Counted from the stretch's first letter, positions 1 to 5,816 are shown. The stretch is DNA of 7,436 nt from Sutterella parvirubra YIT 11816 (GCF_000250875.1 NZ_JH604878.1:1-7436); one strand, 5' to 3'. Program-made: numbers and translations. Notes: a model not told the origin generated them from the sequence alone.

Positions 1-169
1 ACGTGTACCCGTTTGAGAGAAATTCACGCTCAAACTCATCTTTTACAGATGATTTTAAAGGAAATTTATCCGCCCGCATACCCCGTAGACAAGCTTCCGG
101 ACTGTGTCGAAACGGTCACTTTCGTTGTATGCCAGGTAAACGGACGACGGTCGCCCCCTCAAATCCGCC
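1..169. other. Non-coding left flank, AT-richer than the rest
   Basis: No convincing gene is visible here. The first 140 or so bases are clearly less GC-rich than the coding regions, as expected for an intergenic stretch. The segment lies downstream of the minus-strand binding-protein-like gene that ends at 170. It holds two small inverted repeats (listed separately). Open frames that cross it on the plus strand run antisense into that gene and look like chance frames of high-GC DNA. Confidence 0.6.
11..56. repeat. Two adjacent AT-rich hairpins
   Basis: The first inverted repeat has perfect 7-bp arms, GTTTGAG at 11-17 and CTCAAAC at 29-35. It is followed directly by a second with 6-bp arms, TCATCT at 36-41 and AGATGA at 47-52, and then TTTT at 53-56. 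On the plus strand the T run could make this a weak terminator for a gene entering from the left. It could equally be an operator for a gene beyond the left edge. The stems are short and AT-rich, so function is uncertain. Confidence 0.3.
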
Positions 170-1027
170 TCAAATCCCCTTCAGCGTTCCGTACCAAACC
201 TCCATCGAGCGCGGGAGCCGCCACATCATCGGGCGGCAGTGCCAGGGAAGCGGCAGGAGCACGGGGCGCTCAACCGTTCCCACTTCCTTCAGGAGGGGAA
301 GCGCGAGCGACGCTGCGGCCGCCGCGTCGCCGCAGAGCGCGATCACGTCGACGCGCTCCCGGCGGATGAACTCCGCCATCACCGCCATGTCGGTCTCCAC
401 CGCCCCAGGCAACACTTCACCGCAGCGCTTCCCCACGACGTTCACGAGCCCCAAGGGTTCCATGAGCTCACGCGTCAGGTCCGAGTCCGCCGTCGCGAGG
501 AATCCGTAGATCTGGTCCTCGACCGGGTGCCGGATCCCGAGGACGGGAAGGATCCTCAGGGGCGGGAGCGGCGACGCCGCCTGGAGTTCTTGGAGGTACG
601 CCATCCTCGTCTCCCAGTCCCCCGCCATCCGCTCGGCGTGCTTCTCTTCCCCCATCAGCGCCCCCGCGCGGCGAAGCACCTCGACGGCGCTCCCGCGCAC
701 GTCGAGGCCCTTCACGGTGAAGCCCTCCCGCTCCAGGTCCGCCTTCATGCGGGCGGGGTTGAGGTCGGAAAGGCCGTTCTCTTCCAAGAGAATGAAGTCG
801 ACCCCGAGACGCCGCGCGGCGGCGTCGAGGATCTTCGGGCGGTCGCGCATGGCGCAGTGCGTGCATTCGAGCATCTTCTCCGCGGGGTGGAGAACCTCCA
901 TCCCGGGGATGTCGCCGCCCACGAGGGCGCGCCCCCAGATGCGGAGCGTCGCGAGGGCTTCCGCCGCGGTGTCGCCCACGATGATGATGTTCTCGTATCG
1001 AGGAAAAGGCGTGTAGAGGTTCAGCAT
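170..1027 (-). CDS. Class III periplasmic-binding-protein-like protein, no signal peptide
   Basis: A 285-residue protein with the two-lobed pattern of the FepB/BtuF/FhuD substrate-binding family. The N-lobe begins ENIIIVGDTAAEAL (12-25), followed by ALVGGDIPG (34-42). A linking-helix-like segment runs from about 112 to 150 (EVLRRAGALMGEEKHAERM). The C-lobe has LRILPVLG (157-164), a 'LMEPLGLVNVVG' segment (188-199) resembling the AGGxNV region, and VDVIAL (226-231). Such proteins normally carry metal-chelate or vitamin ligands to ABC importers in the periplasm. No hydrophobic signal peptide or lipobox is visible, even if the frame is extended to a TTG at 1081, so this one may be cytoplasmic. 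It has five Cys, including a CTHC motif at 55-58. I chose the ATG at 1027 because it opens directly into the first strand and has a weak AGGA upstream. It lies 72 nt downstream of the ABC transporter gene on the same strand, so it is probably the last gene of that operon. The family call rests on pattern only, and the ligand is unknown. Confidence 0.6.
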   Translation of the reverse strand: MLNLYTPFPRYENIIIVGDTAAEALATLRIWGRALVGGDIPGMEVLHPAEKMLECTHCAMRDRPKILDAAARRLGVDFILLEENGLSDLNPARMKADLEREGFTVKGLDVRGSAVEVLRRAGALMGEEKHAERMAGDWETRMAYLQELQAASPLPPLRILPVLGIRHPVEDQIYGFLATADSDLTRELMEPLGLVNVVGKRCGEVLPGAVETDMAVMAEFIRRERVDVIALCGDAAAAASLALPLLKEVGTVERPVLLPLPWHCRPMMWRLPRSMEVWYGTLKGI

Positions 1028-1041
1028 GACGTTGGGTTCCT

Positions 1042-1072
1042 GAATGAGGGTTCGAATGAGGATTGAGGGTTG
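1042..1072. repeat. Short imperfect tandem repeat before the binding-protein-like gene
   Basis: GAATGAGGGTTC at 1042-1053 is followed by GAATGAG at 1054-1060 and GATTGAGGGTTG at 1061-1072. It lies just upstream of the ATG at 1027, in the 72-nt gap between the ABC transporter stop and this gene. The last unit shares TTGAGGGTTG with the dispersed repeat at 3115-3124. Confidence 0.45.
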
Positions 1073-1099
1073 ACGGCTCAAGGTTGGGACCGGAAGGCC

Positions 1100-2980
1100 T
1101 CAGGCCGGTACCGCCGACACGGATTCGAGCCGCACGGTCCGGCGCGTGCGCGCCGGGCGTCCGGAGCGGCCGGGCCGCCTGAGATCGGATTCGGCGGAGT
1201 CGGACGATTCGTCGGTCCCGGTCGGGAAGCTCTGGTGCGTCACCGCGAGAATGAACGTCTCAGGGAGTTCCGCTTCGAGCGTCCTGAGCACCGCGTCGGC
1301 CAAGGCCGGGTCGAGGGCCGAGGTGGCTTCGTCAAGAAGGAGCACCTTCGGGGCGGCCAACACCGCGCGGATCAGCACCACGCGTTGGGCCTCCCCGCCC
1401 GAGAGGCGCGTGCGCCAGTCGCAGACGTCAAGAAGCCGCCCCTTGAGGCCGGAGAGCCCGAAGGCGTCCAGGAGGTCGAGGAGGCGCAGATCTCCGGTCT
1501 CACCCGTCTCCGATCCGTAGAGGAGGTTTTCGCGGAGCGTCCCCACGAAGAGGTAGGGTGCCTGCGGCACCCAAACGCAGGATGGGTCGACGTCGATCTC
1601 GCCCTCTGCGTCGCCGAACCCCGCGACGGTTCGCAGGAACGTGCTCTTCCCCGTACCCGAGGGCCCCGTGAGGAAGACGGTCTCACCGGGCGCGCCCGAG
1701 ACGTCCGCGCGGAGCACCCGCCCGTCGGGGATCGCGACCGCGACGCAGGCGCGAAGGCCCTGGACAGTCTCAGCATCCTTCCGGACCGCCGTCTTCTCCG
1801 CCGTCTCCCGGTCCGCGGCTTCCAAAGCGGTGAGAAGCCCGTTCAGACGGGCGCAGACCGCCGCGAAGTGGGCGAGCTGGTCGTAGGAGAGAATCACCCA
1901 CGAGAGCGCCCGGGCGACGTCGGCGAAGGCACCGCGCAGCTGCATCAGCCCGCCCAAGGCGATCGTGCCGGCGAAGAGGCTCGGGAGCCCCAGGACCAAA
2001 GGCGTCAGGTGCGTGATTTGGCCCAGCCCCACGGTGAAGAGGTCGAGGTCGCGGGACTTCTTGGCGCGGCGAATCAGCAGATCAGTGAGGTGGTGGAGGC
2101 CTGCGGTCAACTTCCAGCGCTCAAAGGCCTCCCCCTTCGCGCCCGCCACGGCGTCGCCGTGGCGGCGCTTCTCGATGAAGGCGAAGCGCAGATCCGCTTC
2201 GCGGTGCTGCGCCTCGACGTTGAGGCGCTTCAAGGGTCGGCCGATCAGGTGCGTCAGCCACGTGCCCAGCACCGTGTAGAGGACGCACGCCCAAAGCATG
2301 TAGCCGGGGATGGTCCACTCACCCACGACCAACGGTGTCGAGAGCGACCAGAGGATCGCGGAGAACCCGATCAAGGTGAGAAGCGACTTGTAGGCGCTCA
2401 TCAGCAGATTGATCGAGAGCGCGGCGAAGTCGCCCGTGTCTTCCAGAATGCGTTGGTCGGGGTTGTCGGGTTCGGTCCCCTGGAGGGAGAGCCGGTAGTG
2501 GGCGGACGCGTCCGAGAGCCACCGCGCGATCATCCGTTCCGTCAACTCCCGGCGCACCTTGATCACGAGCCGGTCCTGGACGTAGGAGGTGGCGACCAGG
2601 ACGAGGATCACGACCGAGACGATCCCGACGAAGGTGACGAGCTCTTCGACGATCTTCGCGCGGTCGACGGCCGCAAGCGCGTCGAAGAAGCGGCCGTTCC
2701 AGGCGTTCAGCCACAACGCCGCCTCGACCCCCGCGGCGTTCCCGAGAAGGACGATGACGAAGAGGAGAAAGGAGACTTTCCCCTCCTTCGTCTTCGCGTA
2801 GTCCTTGAGGAAGCCCCAGAGACCGGTGAGCGCGAAGATCCGAGAGAGGAGACGGAGGCGGGAATCCCGGGAACCTCGGGGTTCGAGGGGTTCTCGGTGT
2901 TCGCGGGAAGGCGTTGCCGTGGGCTGAGCCGGATCGGTATCGACGTGAGGTTGGTTGGTCGGGCTGTCGGAGCGGTTCAT
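1100..2980 (-). CDS. SbmA/BacA/YddA-type ABC transporter, fused membrane and ATPase domains
   Basis: A 626-residue inner-membrane ABC protein that would act as a homodimer. After a charged, Pro-rich N-terminus (1-45) it has membrane segments at roughly 69-90, 112-133, 193-212, 225-245 and 318-345. The loop at 172-178 (DNPDQRI) plus LNAWNGRFFDAL (91-102) are hallmarks of the SbmA/BacA-like membrane domain (ABC_membrane_2). The ATPase domain is complete: Walker A GPSGTGKST (439-447), Q-loop Q473, signature LSGGEAQRV (526-534), Walker B VLLLDEA (546-552) and H-loop His582. A hydrophilic Ser/Asp- and Arg-rich stretch (587-613) sits near the C-terminus. Relatives import antimicrobial peptides, bleomycin or cobalamin (Rv1819c, BacA) and lack a dedicated permease partner. 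It lies between the TonB receptor and the binding-protein-like gene on the same strand, suggesting it is the inner-membrane step of that uptake system. The start at 2980 has no Shine-Dalgarno motif. The family is sure; the substrate is not. Confidence 0.9.
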   Translation of the reverse strand: MNRSDSPTNQPHVDTDPAQPTATPSREHREPLEPRGSRDSRLRLLSRIFALTGLWGFLKDYAKTKEGKVSFLLFVIVLLGNAAGVEAALWLNAWNGRFFDALAAVDRAKIVEELVTFVGIVSVVILVLVATSYVQDRLVIKVRRELTERMIARWLSDASAHYRLSLQGTEPDNPDQRILEDTGDFAALSINLLMSAYKSLLTLIGFSAILWSLSTPLVVGEWTIPGYMLWACVLYTVLGTWLTHLIGRPLKRLNVEAQHREADLRFAFIEKRRHGDAVAGAKGEAFERWKLTAGLHHLTDLLIRRAKKSRDLDLFTVGLGQITHLTPLVLGLPSLFAGTIALGGLMQLRGAFADVARALSWVILSYDQLAHFAAVCARLNGLLTALEAADRETAEKTAVRKDAETVQGLRACVAVAIPDGRVLRADVSGAPGETVFLTGPSGTGKSTFLRTVAGFGDAEGEIDVDPSCVWVPQAPYLFVGTLRENLLYGSETGETGDLRLLDLLDAFGLSGLKGRLLDVCDWRTRLSGGEAQRVVLIRAVLAAPKVLLLDEATSALDPALADAVLRTLEAELPETFILAVTHQSFPTGTDESSDSAESDLRRPGRSGRPARTRRTVRLESVSAVPA

Positions 2981-3023
2981 GAGACGTCGGGCGGAGGATC
3001 GGATCGGAGGCGGACCGGTTCGG

Positions 3024-3064
3024 GTGAAGAAAGAAAGAACGGACGAAAGAAAGCGCGAAAGAGG
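3024..3064 (-). other. Pyrimidine-rich leader tract before the ABC transporter gene
   Basis: Read on the minus strand, this stretch is built of CTTTC/TTTC units (TTTCTTTCTTC, CGCTTTCTTTCG) with few G residues. It lies 44-84 nt upstream of the ABC transporter ATG at 2980, in the 219-nt gap after the receptor stop. No GGAG-type ribosome-binding site is seen next to the ATG. An unstructured C/U-rich leader of this kind could bind ribosomal protein S1 or Rho. That role is inference; the composition is directly visible. Confidence 0.4.
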
Positions 3065-3077
3065 ACCGGAAGGAGAG

Positions 3078-3142
3078 GCCCGGAGGCCGAAGCCTCTTCG
3101 GAGGGTCTGAGGGCTTGAGGGTTGGAAGGCCGGAAGGTCGGC
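3078..3142. repeat. Dispersed intergenic repeat, copy 1
   Basis: GCCCGGAGGC-CG-AAGCCTCT at 3078-3097 matches 7341-7360 at 18 of 20 positions. Both form a small hairpin with GAGGC/GCCTC arms around a 4-nt loop. Farther along, CTTGAGGG (3114-3121) and GAAGGTCGGC (3133-3142) also recur in the same order at 7382-7389 and 7393-7402. Here the element also carries an overlapping CCGAAG-CCT-CTTCGG stem (3087-3101). It lies in the gap between the receptor and ABC transporter genes. Its spread in the genome cannot be judged from one window. Confidence 0.55.
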
Positions 3143-3144
3143 GG

Positions 3145-3169
3145 AGCCCGGGCGTCGCCCGCCCGGGCT
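3145..3169 (-). terminator. Strong GC hairpin between receptor and ABC genes
   Basis: Perfect 10-bp arms, AGCCCGGGCG at 3145-3154 and CGCCCGGGCT at 3160-3169, enclose a 5-nt loop. The hairpin starts about 30 nt downstream of the receptor stop codon (3200-3202) on the minus strand. No T run follows on either strand, so it is not a classic intrinsic terminator. It could protect the 3' end of the receptor mRNA, cause partial termination that lowers expression of the ABC gene, or be a REP-like element. Confidence 0.4.
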
Positions 3170-3199
3170 ACGGGTTCAGGGATCAGGCCTCAAGCGCCG

Positions 3200-5305
3200 T
3201 CAGAACCGCCCCGACACCCAGAACCGGACGGCACGCGCGTAGCCGCGGCTTCCGCCTGCGTAGCAGAACTTCTCGTTCGTGAGGTTCTCGACCGCCACGC
3301 CCGCCGTGAAGTCCCAGAAGTTCGGGATCCGGGGCGCCCAGACGGCGCCCACGGCATGCGTCGCGAAGGCGTCGTAGGTGGAATCGCGCCGGCGGTCGAC
3401 GCTCGAGGCGTCCTCCCAACGGAAGCGGTACCAGAGGTCAAGGTCCAACGGTGCGACGTGCCGCGCGATGCGGGCGTTGACGGTCTGAGGTGCGATCCCC
3501 TCGACGCGGCGGCCCGTTTCCTGGTTCTCGGCATGAACGAGACCGTAGGCGAGCGACACTTCCCAAGCGTCCACCTGGTAGTCGGCCGAGGCTTCAAGGC
3601 CCTTTCGCACCACGTGGCCGACGTTTTCCGCGCGGTAGTGGTCGACATGATCGTCATCCGTCCACCGCCGCACGTTCACGAAGTCGCGCACGTCGTCCCA
3701 GAAGAGCGCGCCGCGAAGCGCGAGACGGTCGGCCTCCGCCAAAAGGCCGCCGAGGTTCGCGGTCGCGCCCACTTCGTAGTTCATCGACTTTTCGGGCTTC
3801 AGGTCCGGGTTCGCGTGCACGACGGCGTCGGTCAGGCCCGGGATCGCCGCCTGGTTGAAGTAGACCTCGTCCAGAATCGGTGGACGGTAGCCGGAAACGG
3901 CGGAGGTCCAGAGCGACACGCCCTCAACCGGCGCCCAACTCACCGTGACGCCCGGCGTCAGACGGTTCCCGGTAAGAGACGGGTGGTTGCCGAGGTCGGC
4001 CTCACGCTTGAACCAGGACCAGCGGAGCACCGGCATCACCGTGACGGTGTCGGTCACCGCCACTTCGTCCTGGATGAAGACGCCGGCGTCGAACCCGTGG
4101 CTGTCGGGGCGCGAGCCGTCGGGGATGGGCGTCGACTGCCAGGGGTAGTAGGCGGTCGACGTCTGCTCCGTGCGGGAGGCGTCGAACCCGTAGGTCACCG
4201 CATGCGCCCCGAAGGCTTCAAAACGGTTCGTGTTCTGGAGCGATCCGCTCCAGCTCGTGAAGTCGTCGTGGTTCCCCTGGTCGCCCCCTCGCGCCGAGAT
4301 CGTTTGGTCGAGCTTGAATTCGGCGCCCGTCCACTGAAGCCGACCTTTGAGGTCCCAGAAGCCGTCGTCGGCGTACTCGAGCGCACCCGTGACGCGGTGC
4401 TGCTCGAAGGCGTAGTTCACCGGGTCGCCGTCCGTGCGCCAGAAGCTCGAAAAGTCGTCGTAGTTGTAGGTGAGCGAGAGGAGCAGCTCGTCCGTCGGGA
4501 CCGCGCTCACTTTCGCAAGGAGCGCCGTGTGCCCGATGTCGGTCTCATTCTTGCGGCGCCCGCGCCCGTCCGAATACTTCGCGTCCTTCGCGTCCGTCCT
4601 CGTCACGGCGACCAAGACGTCCAAGGCGCTCTCGCGCCCGAAGAGGAAGGCGCTCTTCGTCCACCCCTGCTCGGCCGAGGACCACGCGGACTTCGCGAAG
4701 ACCCCGAACTTCTCGCCGGGTTGGAGGAAGTCCTCCGCGGACTTCGTCGTGACCGCGACGGTCCCGCCGATGCCGCCGTTCCCGTAGAGGGCGCTCCCGC
4801 CCCCGTTTCGGACTTCCACCTGCTTCACGAGCTCGGGCGCGATGAAGATCCCCGCGGGACGGTTCCCGGAGTACCCCAGATTGTCCTGACGGACGCCGTC
4901 GACGAGATACGTGATCTGATTCTGGTCGGACCCGCGGATGCGGATTTTGGTGAAGATCGGCGTGTCCGCCGACTCGACCTGGACGTTGGGGAGCATCTGG
5001 AGGGTCTCCCCGAAAGTGGCGGCCCCCACCTCTTCGATCGTGCGGTCGGTGACGACCGAGATCGAGGAGACGGCCTCGGAGAGCGGGACCGCCACGCGGG
5101 AGGCCGTCACGACGACGGGGTCCGAGACCGTCAGGGCGACGTCGGCTTTGTCGGACTGGGCGGCGTCGGCGGCGTGAGCCGGGAGGACGGCAGCTGCGCC
5201 AGCAGACGTGGCGCAGGCCGCGGCGAAGGCCGTGCCGAGGAGCGTCGAAAGAAGCGTCTTCCTGAGGGGTGCGGCGGCGTCCGCCGGATGGGAGAAGTGC
5301 GTCAT
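3200..5305 (-). CDS. TonB-dependent outer-membrane receptor, heme/hemoglobin type
   Basis: A 701-residue outer-membrane beta-barrel that would take a ligand from outside into the periplasm using TonB energy. A Sec signal peptide fits residues 1-45: basic RK at 15-16, a hydrophobic Leu/Ala core, and cleavage after AHA. A TonB box (DPVVVTA, 62-68) follows, then the plug domain: TLQMLPNVQV (101-110), IRIRGSDQNQ (121-130), VDGVRQ (135-140) and VEVRNGGGSALYGNGGIGG (163-181). The run TTKSAEDFLQPGE (186-198) resembles hemoglobin/heme receptors. A YRPP motif (473-476), His497 and NPDL (499-502) parallel the FRAP-His-NPNL region of HemR-type receptors. The chain ends in Phe, typical of barrel proteins. 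I chose the ATG at 5305 because the signal peptide follows it; a TTG at 5413 would put a non-signal extension in front. It is probably the first gene of the minus-strand group, with a Fur-like box upstream. The receptor call is firm; heme as ligand is moderate. Confidence 0.9.
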   Translation of the reverse strand: MTHFSHPADAAAPLRKTLLSTLLGTAFAAACATSAGAAAVLPAHAADAAQSDKADVALTVSDPVVVTASRVAVPLSEAVSSISVVTDRTIEEVGAATFGETLQMLPNVQVESADTPIFTKIRIRGSDQNQITYLVDGVRQDNLGYSGNRPAGIFIAPELVKQVEVRNGGGSALYGNGGIGGTVAVTTKSAEDFLQPGEKFGVFAKSAWSSAEQGWTKSAFLFGRESALDVLVAVTRTDAKDAKYSDGRGRRKNETDIGHTALLAKVSAVPTDELLLSLTYNYDDFSSFWRTDGDPVNYAFEQHRVTGALEYADDGFWDLKGRLQWTGAEFKLDQTISARGGDQGNHDDFTSWSGSLQNTNRFEAFGAHAVTYGFDASRTEQTSTAYYPWQSTPIPDGSRPDSHGFDAGVFIQDEVAVTDTVTVMPVLRWSWFKREADLGNHPSLTGNRLTPGVTVSWAPVEGVSLWTSAVSGYRPPILDEVYFNQAAIPGLTDAVVHANPDLKPEKSMNYEVGATANLGGLLAEADRLALRGALFWDDVRDFVNVRRWTDDDHVDHYRAENVGHVVRKGLEASADYQVDAWEVSLAYGLVHAENQETGRRVEGIAPQTVNARIARHVAPLDLDLWYRFRWEDASSVDRRRDSTYDAFATHAVGAVWAPRIPNFWDFTAGVAVENLTNEKFCYAGGSRGYARAVRFWVSGRF

Positions 5306-5324
5306 GAGGGCATAGGGACCGGGC

Positions 5325-5342
5325 GGGCGGCGTGCGCCGCCC
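5325..5342 (-). other. GC hairpin in the receptor mRNA leader
   Basis: GGGCGGCG at 5325-5332 and CGCCGCCC at 5335-5342 form a perfect inverted repeat with a 2-nt centre (in practice a 7-bp stem with a 4-nt loop). It sits about 20 nt upstream of the receptor ATG at 5305, within the predicted transcript. No Shine-Dalgarno motif is visible between it and the ATG, so the hairpin may influence ribosome access. A regulatory role is inference. Confidence 0.35.
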
Positions 5343-5383
5343 CGATCGGTCTTCGGGACCCGTGAAGGTTGAAGATGCCCATG

Positions 5384-5413
5384 ATCATAGTCACGAATGG
5401 GAATTATTTCCAA
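5384..5413 (-). promoter_or_regulatory. Probable sigma70 promoter of the receptor operon
   Basis: On the minus strand, TTGGAA (5408-5413; 4/6 to TTGACA) and TATGAT (5384-5389; 5/6 to TATAAT) are 18 bp apart. Transcription would start near 5377, giving a leader of about 70 nt before the ATG at 5305. It stands out as AT-rich sequence inside GC-rich DNA and overlaps the Fur-like palindrome. Confidence 0.5.
5398..5412. promoter_or_regulatory. Candidate Fur box over the receptor promoter
   Basis: TGGGAATTATTTCCA is a 15-bp near-perfect palindrome (6 of 7 pairs complementary around a central T). It matches the Fur 7-1-7 consensus TGATAATNATTATCA at 10 of the 14 defined positions and the TGAGAATNATTCTCA variant at 11 of 14. 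It covers most of the -35 element and part of the spacer of the minus-strand promoter, the right place for iron-dependent repression. It fits a heme or iron-chelate receptor downstream. Confidence 0.55.
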
Positions 5414-5758
5414 CGGGACACCTACGGGGGAACCCTGAGCGCAGTCCCTGCTCGGGAAGAGAACTGTCCGGGTTCCGACCGGTCATTTCACCGTTCGCCT
5501 CGGACAGCAAAAACCGCCACTTCAAATTCACTGCCCATACGTGCGCGCCGCGCGGACGGATGGCGTCGGTGCATGGAAAAATCGCACCGACAGACGCTTC
5601 CTAAGTGTTGTGTCGGCGCGCCGTTCACGCGGTTTTTCGGGTGCGGCCCTTCACCCTAAATGCTTGGGAGCCTCCGACGGAGGTGCGTCCGGGGGTGGCT
5701 CATCTGAGTGAAACAACCCATGGTCCCTGCCCTCGCGCAGGCCTTCGGTTCTCAAACC
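5414..5758. other. Intergenic region between the divergent units, with inverted repeats
   Basis: No gene is supported in this stretch. It holds several inverted repeats: CTGTCCG/CGGACAG (5464-5470 and 5501-5507, 30-nt gap, with palindrome GACCGGTC at 5477-5484); GTCGGTGC/GCACCGAC (5565-5572 and 5584-5591); the self-complementary CGGCGCGCCG (5614-5623); and CCTCCG-A-CGGAGG (5671-5683). Short open frames here have no start context and no recognisable protein. The region is long for a simple divergent promoter, so extra regulatory sites or a small RNA are possible. Confidence 0.5.
5565..5591. repeat. Perfect 8-bp inverted repeat, possible operator
   Basis: GTCGGTGC at 5565-5572 and GCACCGAC at 5584-5591 are exact reverse complements separated by 11 bases (ATGGAAAAATC). 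No T run follows on either strand, which argues against a terminator. The AT-rich centre with GC-rich arms is typical of a dimeric regulator's binding site, but no regulator gene is seen in the window. Confidence 0.4.
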
Positions 5759-5787
5759 TTGACCTCCTCCCGCACCCCAAGCACAAT
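5759..5787 (+). promoter_or_regulatory. Probable promoter of the LeuA-like gene
   Basis: TTGACC (5759-5764; 5/6 to TTGACA) and CACAAT (5782-5787; 4/6 to TATAAT) are separated by exactly 17 bp. Transcription would start near 5794, about 28 nt before the ATG at 5822. This supports 5822 as the start, because any start farther upstream would lie before or inside the promoter. Confidence 0.45.
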
Positions 5788-5812
5788 AGGCGCACTTTTT
5801 GAACGTTCACCC

Positions 5813-5816
5813 GGAG
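5813..5816 (+). promoter_or_regulatory. Ribosome-binding site of the LeuA-like gene
   Basis: GGAG lies 5 nt before the ATG at 5822. It is the clearest Shine-Dalgarno motif in the window and fixes this start against an in-frame upstream start at 5708 that has no family-like sequence after it. Confidence 0.7.

Noticed and set aside
63..92. Leftward promoter TTGTCT (87-92) and TAAATT (63-68), 18 bp apart
   Set aside because: Both boxes match only 4 of 6 and lie in AT-richer DNA where such matches arise easily; no gene to the left is visible.
239..1066. Plus-strand open frame antisense to the binding-protein-like gene
   Set aside because: Arg/His-rich shadow frame with no family resemblance.
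1028..1081. TTG start at 1081 for the binding-protein-like gene
   Set aside because: It adds 18 residues that neither form a signal peptide nor resemble the family, with no ribosome-binding site. It is not excluded, but less likely than the ATG at 1027.
1070..3118. Long plus-strand open frame (682 codons) antisense to the ABC transporter gene
   Set aside because: Arg/Gly/Glu-rich translation with no recognisable domain; it is the complement of a gene with full ABC motifs and is a usual artefact of high-GC coding DNA.
3122..5365. Long plus-strand open frame (747 codons) antisense to the TonB receptor gene
   Set aside because: Val/Arg/Gly-rich, no domain or ribosome-binding site; the minus strand encodes a clear receptor with signal peptide, TonB box and terminal Phe.
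5306..5413. TTG start at 5413 for the receptor
   Set aside because: It would place 36 non-hydrophobic residues ahead of the signal peptide and overlaps the promoter; the ATG at 5305 leads directly into the signal peptide.
5614..5637. CGCG-loop-CGCG stem followed by TTTTT as a terminator
   Set aside because: A 4-bp stem is too short, and no gene ends upstream on the plus strand.
5332..5802. Small plus-strand open frames in the intergenic region
   Set aside because: They overlap each other, the receptor promoter and inverted repeats, have no ribosome-binding sites and no recognisable protein features.
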